From the NCBI RefSeq assembly GCF_900115205.1, contig NZ_FOYQ01000001.1:1019240-1083239 (forward strand): a stretch of 64,000 bases of DNA, given 5' to 3'. The DNA comes from Robiginitalea myxolifaciens (lineage in GTDB: Bacteria > Bacteroidota > Bacteroidia > Flavobacteriales > Flavobacteriaceae). The position numbers and the translations under genes were made by a program. Positions 25,703 through 34,277 of this stretch are shown piece after piece. Within the stretch, counting starts at the first letter, position 1, and each line of letters opens with the position of its first letter. The notes beneath the pieces were generated by a model that ran no database searches, was not told the DNA's origin, and worked only from the letters and a program-made list of their open reading frames with translations.

Positions 25703-26224
25703 ATGAAAAAACTACTTGTAGCCATCCTGAGTCTGGCCGCTTTTAGCGCTAGCGCCCAGGACGACGTGGTTATTCCCGGGATCTCGGGAATGCTGGGTCA
25801 GGCACAGGGCAACATTGTAGCCCTGGCCGGAGCTTTTGACGAAGAACAAATGAATTGGAGACCAGCCGAGGGCATTCGCTCCGTAGGAGAAACAATCCTG
25901 CACACGGCAGCAGCCAATTATTACATCGCCATGAAATTGGGATATCCACCACCAGAGGGCGTAGACATTATGACCATGGAACAGATTACTGGTAAGGACG
26001 CCATTATTGAAACCTTCCAGAAATCCGCCGACTTTGTCCAGGAAAAATTAAAAGGTGTAGATCCGGCATCCTTCGGGGAGGAAGTAGACCTCGGATTTGC
26101 ACAAATGAATCAACTTTCCTCCTGGTTGATTATTCTGGAACATACCGGGGAACACAAAGGACAACTGATTGCTTATGCCCGTTCTAATGGGGTAGCGCCA
26201 CCCTGGAGTCAGCCCGCAGAATAA
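25703..26224 (+). CDS. DinB-like secreted protein
   Basis: 173 residues with a Sec signal (M-K-K-L-L-V-A-I-L to A-S-A-Q) and a DinB-type four-helix bundle: M-N-W-R-P-A-E-G-I-R-S-V-G-E-T-I-L-H-T-A near 48-70 and E-H-T-G-E-H-K-G-Q-L-I-A-Y-A-R near 148-162. The histidines H66, H150 and H154 are the expected metal triad. DinB proteins are often thiol transferases or metal-dependent hydrolases; the substrate is unknown, and export to the periplasm is a common Bacteroidota variant. Confidence 0.88.
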   Translation: MKKLLVAILSLAAFSASAQDDVVIPGISGMLGQAQGNIVALAGAFDEEQMNWRPAEGIRSVGETILHTAAANYYIAMKLGYPPPEGVDIMTMEQITGKDAIIETFQKSADFVQEKLKGVDPASFGEEVDLGFAQMNQLSSWLIILEHTGEHKGQLIAYARSNGVAPPWSQPAE

Positions 26225-26249
26225 TGTGGTATCAACTTCAGTACAAAAT

Positions 26250-26280
26250 AGAAAACCGGCCTTAGTGCCGGTTTTTTTAT
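26250..26280 (+). terminator. Terminator after the DinB gene
   Basis: AAAACCGGC, five-base loop CTTAG-T, GCCGGTTTTTTT. It also offers an A-tract for the minus strand, so it may serve the convergent ZIP gene as well. Confidence 0.8.
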
Positions 26281-26311
26281 TCTCCAAGTGGAAGTTCACT
26301 GGCTGTATTGC

Positions 26312-27133
26312 CTACCCCAGACCCACATCCAGGGTCATCATGATAATAAATCCGCCAATAAAACCCATGGTAGCGATATCGGTGTATTTGTCTTGTTGGG
26401 TTTCCGGGATCACTTCTTCCACTACAACGAAGATCATGGCCCCTGCCGCAAAGGCGAGGGCATAAGGTAGAATCGGCTGAAAGGTCAGGACCGCCCATGC
26501 ACCGAGTACCCCGGCGATGGGTTCCACAATAGCAGAAGCCTGTCCATACATAAAACTTTTACGCCGGCTCAGGCCATAGCGCCTCAAGGGTACGGCGACG
26601 GCAAATCCCTCTGGAAAGTTTTGCAGCCCGATTCCCAGGGCAAGGGCTACCGCCCCGCCGATTGATGCCCCATCAAAGCCCGCTGCTACCCCTCCGAAGA
26701 GTACGCCCACTGCAAGTCCCTCCGGGATATTGTGCAGGGTAATGGCCAGGGTGAGCAAGGTGGTACGGCGCCATCCGGTTTCAATTCCTTCGGCCTCACT
26801 CTTATCAAAATTCAAATGCAGGTGGGGCAAAACCTTGTCCAACCCAAAAATGAATAGGGCTCCAAGCAGAAAGCCTACTGCGGCGGGAATAACTTTTTCG
26901 AATCCCTCACCCGGGCTCATTTCAATTCCCGGGGCTAACAAGCTCCAGAAGCTGGCGGCAACCATAACACCGCCGGTAAAGCCCAGCATACCGTCCATCA
27001 GTGCCCGGCTCGTCCCCTTGACAAAGAAAACCAGACCAGCTCCAAGGGCTGTTAACCCCCAGGTAAATAAGGTGGCATACAGTGCTGCCAATACCGGGTC
27101 AATTTGTTGAAAGTAATCGATTATAGCTTCCAT
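26312..27133 (-). CDS. ZIP family metal transporter
   Basis: 273 residues with eight predicted membrane helices. The metal path is marked by H-N-I-P-E-G-L-A-V-G (about 155-164) and Q-N-F-P-E-G-F-A-V-A (about 190-199), as in ZupT/GufA-type ZIP proteins. A His/Glu-bearing loop precedes the first motif. It imports a divalent metal such as Zn, Mn or Fe. Its ATG overlaps the stop of the MntR-like regulator gene (TGATG), so the regulator and transporter are one unit, which points to Mn or Fe. Confidence 0.9.
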   Translation of the reverse strand: MEAIIDYFQQIDPVLAALYATLFTWGLTALGAGLVFFVKGTSRALMDGMLGFTGGVMVAASFWSLLAPGIEMSPGEGFEKVIPAAVGFLLGALFIFGLDKVLPHLHLNFDKSEAEGIETGWRRTTLLTLAITLHNIPEGLAVGVLFGGVAAGFDGASIGGAVALALGIGLQNFPEGFAVAVPLRRYGLSRRKSFMYGQASAIVEPIAGVLGAWAVLTFQPILPYALAFAAGAMIFVVVEEVIPETQQDKYTDIATMGFIGGFIIMMTLDVGLG

Positions 27134-27792
27134 CAGTTTTCAATTGGTTTTACATAGAGGTTGGAGGCGATACGCTGCGATACGGAAAAGTTGCGGGTAC
27201 CGATACGGATCTTCAGGGACTGATCAAATTCCTCCCGCTCCAGTACGGTTATGGAATCTCCGAGCGCAATGCCGTGTTTATCCAGAAACTTCAGGTAGGC
27301 TGCCGAGGAATCCACTACCCCAACACACTGCCCGCTCTTACCCGGACCCAGGTTCGCAAGCAATTTCTTGTCCCGGGTTTTGAAGGCGCCGTCTTTATCT
27401 GGTATAGGGTCGCCGTGAGGATCGTAATCGGGATAATCCAACAGCGCATCCAGGCGGTCTACCAGCATGTCGCTCTTTATATGCTCCAGTTGCTCTGCAA
27501 CCTCATGGACCTCGTCCCAGTTAAAATCGAGTTTTTCGACCAGGAAGGTCTCCCACAATCTGTGCTTGCGGATTATCTGAAGCGCCTTGAGCTGCCCCTG
27601 CTCGGTAAGTCGAACCCCCTGATACTTTTTATAATTCACCAATTCCTTACCCGCCAGGCGCTTGATCATATCAGTGACTGAGGAAGGTTTGGTCTCCATA
27701 TGGGTTGCAAGCGTTGTAGTGCTCACCGACCCAGCCCCGGCTTCGCTCAGGTGGTAAATCCCCTTGATATAGTTTTCCTCCGAATGGGTCAT
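27133..27792 (-). CDS. MntR/DtxR family metal-dependent regulator
   Basis: 219 residues. Winged helix (residues 1-65, M-T-H-S-E-E-N-Y-I-K-G-I-Y-H-L-S), dimerisation helices with the metal-ligand pattern W-E-T-F-L-V-E-K-L and H-E-V-A-E-Q-L-E-H (about 90-115), and a C-terminal FeoA/SH3-like domain (about 150-219). It represses metal uptake genes when loaded with Mn or Fe. I start at the ATG at 27792: the TTG nine bases upstream lies inside TAATTTTG (complement of 27799-27806), a good -7 box, so the transcript is probably nearly leaderless. Confidence 0.9.
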   Translation of the reverse strand: MTHSEENYIKGIYHLSEAGAGSVSTTTLATHMETKPSSVTDMIKRLAGKELVNYKKYQGVRLTEQGQLKALQIIRKHRLWETFLVEKLDFNWDEVHEVAEQLEHIKSDMLVDRLDALLDYPDYDPHGDPIPDKDGAFKTRDKKLLANLGPGKSGQCVGVVDSSAAYLKFLDKHGIALGDSITVLEREEFDQSLKIRIGTRNFSVSQRIASNLYVKPIEN

Positions 27793-27811
27793 GGTCTTCA
27801 AAATTACATTT

Positions 27812-28288
27812 TTAGGGGGTTTTCAGGATATTTTTCATTTGCTCCGGCGAGAGGTATTCGAAATGCCTTGAAGTGATCATAAACTGCTCATCGAGGAGTA
27901 CAATAGCTGGCAGGGAGAACGGGTAATTCTCCCGGGAAGCGAGCAACAAGGGAATCTCATGGGTTGAATTCCGTTTCTTGCCCAACTGCTTGTTGCTATA
28001 GCTAACGCCATCGAAAACAATCGTATCCCTGCTTTCAGCGTTCATCCTAACCGCATAATATTGCTCGGTGAGGGTCTCGACTACCTCAGGATCCCGAAAA
28101 GCGGCACGGTCCATCTTTTTACAATAGACGCACCAATCCGCATAAAAGCTGATCATGACTTTCCTGGGTTTGACCGCCAGGGAATCTTCTAATTGCTCAA
28201 AGGACAACCAGGTAATCCCTGGTTCTTGGGCACCTACAGGTATGGCGAACAGGATCAAAAAAATACCGATAATGCAGCCCTTCCTCAT
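27812..28288 (-). CDS. Secreted thioredoxin-like protein
   Basis: 158 residues with a Sec signal ending P-V-G-A-Q and a thioredoxin fold with the active site W-C-V-Y-C-K-K near residue 55 and a cis-Pro-like L-P-A-I-V-L-L-D further on. The N-extension and M-D-R-A-A-F-R-D-P-E-V match the DUF255/Thioredoxin_7 group. I start at the ATG at 28288, which gives a clean signal; an ATG at 28327 is also in frame. It follows the TonB receptor gene at once and is likely made with it, so it may keep the receptor's plug cysteines reduced. Confidence 0.85.
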   Translation of the reverse strand: MRKGCIIGIFLILFAIPVGAQEPGITWLSFEQLEDSLAVKPRKVMISFYADWCVYCKKMDRAAFRDPEVVETLTEQYYAVRMNAESRDTIVFDGVSYSNKQLGKKRNSTHEIPLLLASRENYPFSLPAIVLLDEQFMITSRHFEYLSPEQMKNILKTP

Positions 28289-28333
28289 CGGGTAACCTGT
28301 ACTTTTTTTAAAGTGCTTAGTAAGCATTTCTTC

Positions 28334-30685
28334 CTAGTGTAATTTGCCAAACTTAATACCCAGAAAAACTGTTCTGGGTGCATCGGGTCCATATATATAG
28401 TCCGAGTCGCGGGTCGGACCAATATCAAAGTCGTCCTGATAACTATTAAACAGATTAGTCACCCCTCCGGTGACGGTAACCATGAAGGAATCGCTGAAAT
28501 CAAAATGCGTTTCCAATTTAATATTTACATCAAAAAAAGGATCTACTTCATTGAGTTGCAGGAAGCCCGTATCACTGATCACCAGTGGGACAGTCATCTC
28601 GCCGGTATAGGTCCCGGTTATGTCGAGGTTAAATTTCTTACTCGGAATCCAGGCCGTATTGACGTAGCCATAAAAATCAGGGACCCGGAGGAACTCATCG
28701 ATCACGATGTCGGTCTCCCCTGGAGTACCATCGCTTTCAAATAGTATCTGAGGTTCGTCATATTTAGTGCGTTGTAGTGTTCCCCCTAACTGAAATCTCC
28801 ATTTCGGGTCGGGTGAAACCCCGAACTCAAAGTTCGATCCAAATACTTTTGCTCCTTCCCCATTGCGAACCTCTTCCAGGATAGAGCCATTTTCGAGTAC
28901 GGCACCAGTACTGACCAGGGTAAATGGATCTCTCAGGGTAGTGTAAAATCCTTCCACCAGAAAGTCCATTTGCAGCAGGTTGACATTTTTTGAAAAATTC
29001 AGGGAACCCGTGAAGGCATTGGAATATTCAGTATCCAGATCGTCCGATAGGATTACGAATTGCGGTTCTCCACCCACACTGGAAATATGCAGGTCTTCAT
29101 TGAAGGCCTGAGGCGCCCGGAATCCACGCGCGTACCCTCCCCGAAGTCGGATATCATCCGTTACCTGGTAAGAAAGGGTTAGCCTGGGGGAAAGCGCCGT
29201 TTGACTCAAGTCCACTTCCCTGGAAATTCCCCCGATGGAATAATCCCCGTCTACGCTAACATTGTCGAGTCGGGTCCCGAGTAAGGCAGAAAATGCATCG
29301 GTGGGTTTCCATTCGTATTGAAAATACCCCCCGATCGAATTTACGCGTTGGTCTATCAAGCGTTCGTATCCGGGAATCTCATCTTCAGTAGTATTGAAAT
29401 TGAATTCTGCCCCTGCGGTGAGTACGTCCTCATTTTCAAATCTTTTGGTATACTGCAGCCCATTGACCCAAGCCAGGTCCTTGGTTGTCCCAAAGGCATT
29501 ATTGGCCAGGAGGCTGTCCTGAGGCGTTCGCGCTCCCCCTAATCCTCCATAATAACTATCGCGGTTTGTGTAGGAAGCCGATGTATACAATTGGAATTTG
29601 CGGGTATTGTCCCTGCTGTCCACTTCGTATTCAGCACCCCCTATGAACGTGTCGTGATCCAACTCCTCGGCGATATCGGTAAACTGGGGGGACAAATTTA
29701 AACGATCCCCTCCGCGGCGATATTCCCGAATCGCGTTGAGGTTAAGCGATACGCGACTGAGGTCATTGGGCCTGTAAAACGCTTTGGCCCCAACCGTTGT
29801 ATTCCTCAATTCAACGATCTCCGTAAATCCATCGCCATTCGCGTCGTAGTCTTCCCTGTTGCGGTAGGTCCCATAAAGGGTAATGCCGCTTTTGAGATCA
29901 TCGGATACGTTGGCTGCATTAAAGGTGATAAACCGGTCCAGTGCTTCCCCGTCGATCAGGGCCAGGTTACTCCCTATTTCCCAGGTATTCAAAACAGGGT
30001 CTTTGGTTATGACGTTCACGGTACCGGCAATGGCATTGGATCCATATAGGGCGGAACCGCCACTGCGCACCACTTCTACGCGTTCAATGATATTGGTGGG
30101 GATTTGTTCCAGACCGTAAACCCCGAGCAGGGAGGTGAAAATTGGTCGGCTATTGAGGAGAATCTGTGTATAGCCACCGTCAAGTCCATTGAGGCGAACC
30201 TGGGTAAATCCGCAGTTTTGACAATTCGTTTCTACCCGTACTCCGGGGGCAAAATTCAGCCCTTCGGCCAACGATAACGATTGGGTGGCCGTTAGCAGCC
30301 TTGGTTTTATTGAAGAGACCACCACCGGGGCGCTTCTTCTTTCCACGCGGTTCCGGGTAGCACTAATTACCACTTCATCTAGTCCCAGGGCATCTTCAAT
30401 TAGCTCAAAATTTACCTCCAGCGGCTTCCCTTCCAGAATCAGGTTTCGCTTTTCATTCCGATACCCCTGGGCGCTTGCAATAAGCAGGGCTTCTCCATTG
30501 GGAAGAACCAGTTCAAAGCGACCATTTTCATCGGCACTGGTGGCTACAGATGTCCCCTGCAGGAAGACTGTGGCAAAGGCCAGCGGTTCCCCATCAGCGG
30601 TTACCTGCCCGTTAAGCGATGTGGTACCGGTTTGCGCTGTCAGTATCGAAGTCCAGCATAGCAAAAAGAAACACAATTGTTTCAT
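28334..30685 (-). CDS. TonB-dependent receptor with CxxC plug, metal type
   Basis: 783 residues. Sec signal (to about 17), carboxypeptidase-like domain (22-105), plug (about 110-230) and a 22-strand barrel ending G-I-K-F-G-K-L-H. The plug holds N-C-Q-N-C-G-F-T-Q-V-R-L-N-G-L near residue 160, a CxxC pair not seen in most receptors. Together with the thioredoxin gene downstream, the MntR-ZIP pair beyond it and the TTTAGA palindrome before the start, this suggests metal or metal-chelate uptake through the outer membrane. The ligand is not determined. Confidence 0.9.
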   Translation of the reverse strand: MKQLCFFLLCWTSILTAQTGTTSLNGQVTADGEPLAFATVFLQGTSVATSADENGRFELVLPNGEALLIASAQGYRNEKRNLILEGKPLEVNFELIEDALGLDEVVISATRNRVERRSAPVVVSSIKPRLLTATQSLSLAEGLNFAPGVRVETNCQNCGFTQVRLNGLDGGYTQILLNSRPIFTSLLGVYGLEQIPTNIIERVEVVRSGGSALYGSNAIAGTVNVITKDPVLNTWEIGSNLALIDGEALDRFITFNAANVSDDLKSGITLYGTYRNREDYDANGDGFTEIVELRNTTVGAKAFYRPNDLSRVSLNLNAIREYRRGGDRLNLSPQFTDIAEELDHDTFIGGAEYEVDSRDNTRKFQLYTSASYTNRDSYYGGLGGARTPQDSLLANNAFGTTKDLAWVNGLQYTKRFENEDVLTAGAEFNFNTTEDEIPGYERLIDQRVNSIGGYFQYEWKPTDAFSALLGTRLDNVSVDGDYSIGGISREVDLSQTALSPRLTLSYQVTDDIRLRGGYARGFRAPQAFNEDLHISSVGGEPQFVILSDDLDTEYSNAFTGSLNFSKNVNLLQMDFLVEGFYTTLRDPFTLVSTGAVLENGSILEEVRNGEGAKVFGSNFEFGVSPDPKWRFQLGGTLQRTKYDEPQILFESDGTPGETDIVIDEFLRVPDFYGYVNTAWIPSKKFNLDITGTYTGEMTVPLVISDTGFLQLNEVDPFFDVNIKLETHFDFSDSFMVTVTGGVTNLFNSYQDDFDIGPTRDSDYIYGPDAPRTVFLGIKFGKLH

Positions 30686-30722
30686 TAGGCGAACAGCATT
30701 TTTAGATTATTGCTATTTTATT

Positions 30723-30738
30723 TTTAGACAAATCTAAA
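30723..30738. promoter_or_regulatory. Palindrome TTTAGACAAATCTAAA, likely operator
   Basis: Perfect 6-bp arms with a 4-bp centre, 38 bases before the ATG of the TonB receptor, with extra half-sites near 30701-30706 and 30754-30759. The same arms occur before the PepSY gene at 5.6 kb. Probably an MntR/DtxR-type operator; it lies between the divergent receptor and lycopene cyclase genes. Confidence 0.55.
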
Positions 30739-30814
30739 TATTTATTCCCTAACTCTAAAATCGGGGGCCTTTTATCCGTTCTGGAATTTGTACTTTTAGA
30801 CCATCCGACCTACT

Positions 30815-31978
30815 ATGGATTCCTACGATATTGTTATTATCGGCGCTGGTGCCTCCGGATTGCAACTCGCCGTTGCCCTGGGGGAAGACCCCTACTTCCA
30901 AAACCACACCATCGCCCTTCTGGAAAAAAACGGTAATAAGTCAAACGACCGAACCTGGTGTTTTTGGGAAAAAGGAGCAGGGGCATTCGACAACTTCACC
31001 TATCGCCAATGGGATACGATCCGCCTGGCCGGACCGGGCCTCGATCGTAGTGAGTCGCTGGGGGATTACCGCTATAAAATGATTCGTGCCATCGATTTCT
31101 ACCGGGCCATGGACACCCGGTTGGAACATTGCACAAACATCCACAGGATTGAGTGCGCTGTAGAAAAAGTCGAGGAATTCGATGCCGAAGTGCGAATAAC
31201 TACCGATGGTCGAATCCTGCAGGCCAAAAAAGTCTTTACCAGCGTGTTCTTTGATCCTGATTCCGCTGCGATTCTACCCTACGCCGGAGAAGGGCATCGC
31301 CACCCACTATTACTTCAGCATTTTCTGGGTTGGGTAATCCGAACTGAGGATGCTGTTTTCGATCCCACCGTACCCACTTTTATGGATTTTGACCTGCCCC
31401 AGCTCGGCAATACCCGATTCATGTATGTCCTCCCATTCTCCGAAAACGAAGCCCTGGTTGAGTATACGCTCTTTTCGGCGGAATTACTCAAAAGGGACGC
31501 CTACGAGGCGGGGCTCAAGGATTATCTAAAAGAAAAAATGGGGATCGCGGATTACGAAATCCTCGAAGAGGAAACCGGTTGTATACCTATGACGGTATCG
31601 GATTTCTCAGCACACAATTCCCCGCGCATTTATCATATCGGGGTTGCCGGGGGATGGGCGAAACCGAGTACCGGTTACACCTTTTACAGGATTTCCCAAT
31701 GGGTTCCCAGAATTGTAGAGGCCCTCAAGGCTAACAAGCCCCTGCCCACTCCACCAAAAAATCGATTCTGGTATTACGACCGTCTGCTGCTCGATGTGCT
31801 GCATCGCGACAACCATATGGGTGCCGAACTCTTTACCGGAATGTTTAAAAAGCTATCGGCAGAACTCATTATGAAATTCCTGGGGGAAGAATCTAACCTG
31901 GGGGAAGAATGGCGGGTGATAAATTCCTGCCCCTATGGCCCGTTCATACGAGCCCTCCTCAAGAGTATGGTAAACTGA
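30815..31978 (+). CDS. crtY: Lycopene cyclase (CrtY type)
   Basis: 387 residues. N-terminal FAD/NAD-binding fold with I-I-G-A-G-A-S-G-L-Q-L-A near residue 8, then D-R-T-W-C-F-W-E, G-W-V-I-R-T-E-D, and G-V-A-G-G-W-A-K-P-S-T-G-Y-T-F, all typical of beta-cyclases. It closes both ends of lycopene to make beta-carotene, the base for zeaxanthin and for retinal. It runs into the convergent prenyl synthase gene with one base between their stops. Confidence 0.93.
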   Translation: MDSYDIVIIGAGASGLQLAVALGEDPYFQNHTIALLEKNGNKSNDRTWCFWEKGAGAFDNFTYRQWDTIRLAGPGLDRSESLGDYRYKMIRAIDFYRAMDTRLEHCTNIHRIECAVEKVEEFDAEVRITTDGRILQAKKVFTSVFFDPDSAAILPYAGEGHRHPLLLQHFLGWVIRTEDAVFDPTVPTFMDFDLPQLGNTRFMYVLPFSENEALVEYTLFSAELLKRDAYEAGLKDYLKEKMGIADYEILEEETGCIPMTVSDFSAHNSPRIYHIGVAGGWAKPSTGYTFYRISQWVPRIVEALKANKPLPTPPKNRFWYYDRLLLDVLHRDNHMGAELFTGMFKKLSAELIMKFLGEESNLGEEWRVINSCPYGPFIRALLKSMVN

Positions 31979-31979
31979 G

Positions 31980-32957
31980 TTAGAATTCCCTTTTCAGGAG
32001 CCAATTCCCGAATTCACGCAATGCTTCAGCCGCAGGACTGTCCTTTCCGAGGTATTCCAACTGACGAAATGCCTCCTCGGTATAACCGACTATCTGCGCG
32101 CGGGTTTGGGTATCGGCCCCGGTTTGCTTAAATAGTTTCTTTACGCGGACAACCTTGGATTCCGGGTTTTTGGGACGGATGGAATACAAGTCGCGAAGCT
32201 CCTGCTGCACAGTAGAACTCCCCAACTCCATCGCCTTCAGATACAGAAAGGTCTTTTTGTTCTCAATGATATCCCCTCCTACCTGCTTTCCAAAGGATTT
32301 AGGGTCCCCAAAAGCATCCAGGTAATCGTCCTGCAACTGGAAGGCCATCCCCAAATAGATTCCAAAGGCGTAAAGCGCCTGCTGCTCCTCCACAGGTGCC
32401 TTTGCGGCCATAGCTCCCAATTGAAGGGCGCACCCTAAAAGCACGGCAGTCTTGTATTCGATCATTTTGAGATAATCGGGGATAGTAGTCCCTTCCTGAT
32501 TCTCAAAATCCATATCGTACTGCTGTCCTTCACAAACCTGACGGGCCGTTCGGGAAAACAACGCCATCATGGGTTTGAATAGTTCCGGTTCATATGCCTC
32601 CAGACACTGATAGGCATAGATCAGCATGGCGTCACCGGAAAGGATTCCGGTATTGAGATCCCATTTTTGATGTACCGTAGGTTTGCTCCTTCTCAAAGGC
32701 GCCTGGTCCATAATGTCGTCGTGGATCAGGGAAAAGTTATGGAAGATTTCCACGGCACGGGCGGCGGGTAATGCCTGCTCTAACGGAGCGCCATATAGAT
32801 CTGCACTCATCAGGGCAAGAATGGGTCTCATGCGCTTTCCACCTAGATTCATGATGTATTCAATGGGCTCGTACAGGCCGTTGGGCTGACCCAGGGCCGG
32901 GCTGGCAGCGAGATCTTTTTCAAAAACCTCGCGATAGCGGGCAATCGCTTCTGTCAT
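31980..32957 (-). CDS. Polyprenyl diphosphate synthase (FPP/GGPP type)
   Basis: 325 residues. First Asp-rich motif D80-D-I-M-D84 followed by R-R, second motif D-D-Y-L-D near residue 210, and G-G-K-R-M-R-P at 39-45. It joins isopentenyl units to make farnesyl or geranylgeranyl diphosphate for carotenoids and quinones. The residues before the first motif (F-S-L-I-H) do not settle chain length. Its neighbour is lycopene cyclase, so GGPP for carotenoids is the likely product. Confidence 0.92.
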   Translation of the reverse strand: MTEAIARYREVFEKDLAASPALGQPNGLYEPIEYIMNLGGKRMRPILALMSADLYGAPLEQALPAARAVEIFHNFSLIHDDIMDQAPLRRSKPTVHQKWDLNTGILSGDAMLIYAYQCLEAYEPELFKPMMALFSRTARQVCEGQQYDMDFENQEGTTIPDYLKMIEYKTAVLLGCALQLGAMAAKAPVEEQQALYAFGIYLGMAFQLQDDYLDAFGDPKSFGKQVGGDIIENKKTFLYLKAMELGSSTVQQELRDLYSIRPKNPESKVVRVKKLFKQTGADTQTRAQIVGYTEEAFRQLEYLGKDSPAAEALREFGNWLLKREF

Positions 32958-33071
32958 GGCTCAAAAGTACATCAAAGAGCAGCCTTTCACCAAGACCCGG
33001 ATGGCGCTATTCAAAAAAAAATGCAATAGAATTTGAGATCTTCGTCTATAGTAGTGTACGACCAACAACCA

Positions 33072-33602
33072 ATGTCCGCCAAAGAAGACAATTATTCAAA
33101 CCTCAGCAGGTTTTTCCAGGAGGAATACCAGGCCCTTAATGGGTTTGTGCGTTCCCGCATTGGAAATACCACGGAGGAACAGGCAGAAGATGTTGTTCAG
33201 GACGTGGCCTTGAGGTTATTCTCCAGATCAGACGATTTGGGTCGTATAAATAATATTGCCGGCTATGTATATCACGCCATTCGCAACCGGATCGTAGACA
33301 TACGCCGCGGAAAGGACCCGGATGCCAATCCTGAGGAAGAATTTTGGGAACGACTGGCAGATTTAGCCCAACAGGTGCACCCGGAGTATACGGAAGAGTA
33401 TCCGGATAAATTGATTCGGGAAATGCGAAAGGCTATTGGCGCGTTACGACCGGAATACCGGGATATTATTCTCGCGATAGACTTTGAGGGCTATACCTAC
33501 AGGGAAATAGCCGCAGAATGGGGGGTTTCCCCGGGGACTTTAATGTCCCGAAGACATAGAGCGCTGCACATTTTAAATCGAAAACTAAGTCGGCAGCATT
33601 AA
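33072..33602 (+). CDS. ECF-type RNA polymerase sigma factor
   Basis: 176 residues. Sigma region 2 (about 12-85, with E-D-V-V-Q-D-V-A-L-R-L-F and the Y-V-Y-H-A-I-R-N-R-I-V-D promoter-melting helix) and region 4 (about 120-172, with Y-R-E-I-A-A-E-W-G-V-S-P-G-T-L-M-S-R-R-H-R-A). I use the ATG at 33072; a TTG at 33033 adds 13 residues of no family character. Followed after 31 bases by a membrane protein that may sense the signal or hold the factor. Confidence 0.9.
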   Translation: MSAKEDNYSNLSRFFQEEYQALNGFVRSRIGNTTEEQAEDVVQDVALRLFSRSDDLGRINNIAGYVYHAIRNRIVDIRRGKDPDANPEEEFWERLADLAQQVHPEYTEEYPDKLIREMRKAIGALRPEYRDIILAIDFEGYTYREIAAEWGVSPGTLMSRRHRALHILNRKLSRQH

Positions 33603-33633
33603 AAAACAAATACAAATTTAAAACTGAATAATC

Positions 33634-34068
33634 ATGGCATACGAAAGACATGTTGAACGAAAGGTGGAAGGGGTAGTTCGATCCGTTTTCAAAGGGATTT
33701 TTATAGGTATTCTCATCGTTGCAGTACTATTCCTGGTGGCCTATCTCTTTATGCTTCTCTGGAATTGGCTCATGCCGGACCTCTTTGGACTGGGCACCCT
33801 GACCTATTGGAAGGCCTTTGGACTGCTGATCCTCGCCAAAATAGTCTTTGGCTTTGGCGGTGGAGGACACGATAAGAAAGGTGGAAAACACCGAAGCCGG
33901 AAAAAGCAATGGAAAGAAAGAGGGGCTCGGTTTTCCCGTTGGAATTGCGATGAAGCGGGTAAAGACAGTTGGGAACACTACGACCGATTCTGGTCGGAAG
34001 AAGGCGAAAAAGCCTTTGAGGCCTATGTTGAAAAGATAAAAGCGCAGGAATCCAATGAAGACAATTGA
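33634..34068 (+). CDS. Two-helix membrane protein next to the sigma factor
   Basis: 144 residues: a charged N-terminus (H-V-E-R-K-V-E-G-V-V), two membrane helices (about 20-46 and 56-74), a Gly-rich turn, a very basic stretch (K-K-G-G-K-H-R-S-R-K-K-Q-W) and an acidic, aromatic tail (W-E-H-Y-D-R-F-W-S-E-E-G). Genes like this often follow ECF sigma genes in Flavobacteria. It could act as an anti-sigma factor, but it lacks the known zinc or RskA motifs, so this is inference. Confidence 0.7.
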   Translation: MAYERHVERKVEGVVRSVFKGIFIGILIVAVLFLVAYLFMLLWNWLMPDLFGLGTLTYWKAFGLLILAKIVFGFGGGGHDKKGGKHRSRKKQWKERGARFSRWNCDEAGKDSWEHYDRFWSEEGEKAFEAYVEKIKAQESNEDN

Positions 34069-34201
34069 GGAAAGAATTGATCAAATGGGGGCGCTTACCC
34101 GGCTCATTCGATGGACGCCCAAAGGCCTGATCCCGGGGAAACCCGGGGAGGTTTCCCATGAAGATGGTAAGGCCCCGACCGGCCAAATTAAAGGGGGGTA
34201 A
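34055..34201 (+). CDS. 48-residue overlapping hypothetical protein
   Basis: An ATG frame that begins 14 bases inside the end of the membrane-protein gene and runs to TAA at 34201. The product M-K-T-I-E-E-R-I-D-Q-M-G-A-L-T-R-L-I-R-W is amphipathic, and the rest is Gly/Pro-rich. The overlap and the helix-like start support translation; the Gly/Pro tail and short length argue against. No family recognised. Confidence 0.4.
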   Translation: MKTIEERIDQMGALTRLIRWTPKGLIPGKPGEVSHEDGKAPTGQIKGG

Positions 34202-34228
34202 TCGGAAAGTTAAAAAAAGATTAAACTT

Positions 34229-34258
34229 TGGAAACTTTTTTTGTTCTTAAAGTTTCCA
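34229..34258. promoter_or_regulatory. TetR operator: 10-bp inverted repeat
   Basis: TGGAAACTTT (34229-34238) and AAAGTTTCCA (34249-34258) are perfect 10-bp arms around 10 bases. The -33 TTTG (34240-34243) lies in the centre and the -7 TACATTTG (34263-34270) follows, so a bound TetR dimer pair would block RNA polymerase. Confidence 0.75.
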
Positions 34259-34270
34259 CCCCTACATTTG
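34240..34270 (+). promoter_or_regulatory. Promoter of the TetR-efflux operon
   Basis: TTTG at 34240-34243, 19-base spacer, TACATTTG at 34263-34270. The ATG is at 34278, so the mRNA should have only a few bases of leader. Confidence 0.75.
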
Positions 34271-34277
34271 GCCCCCT

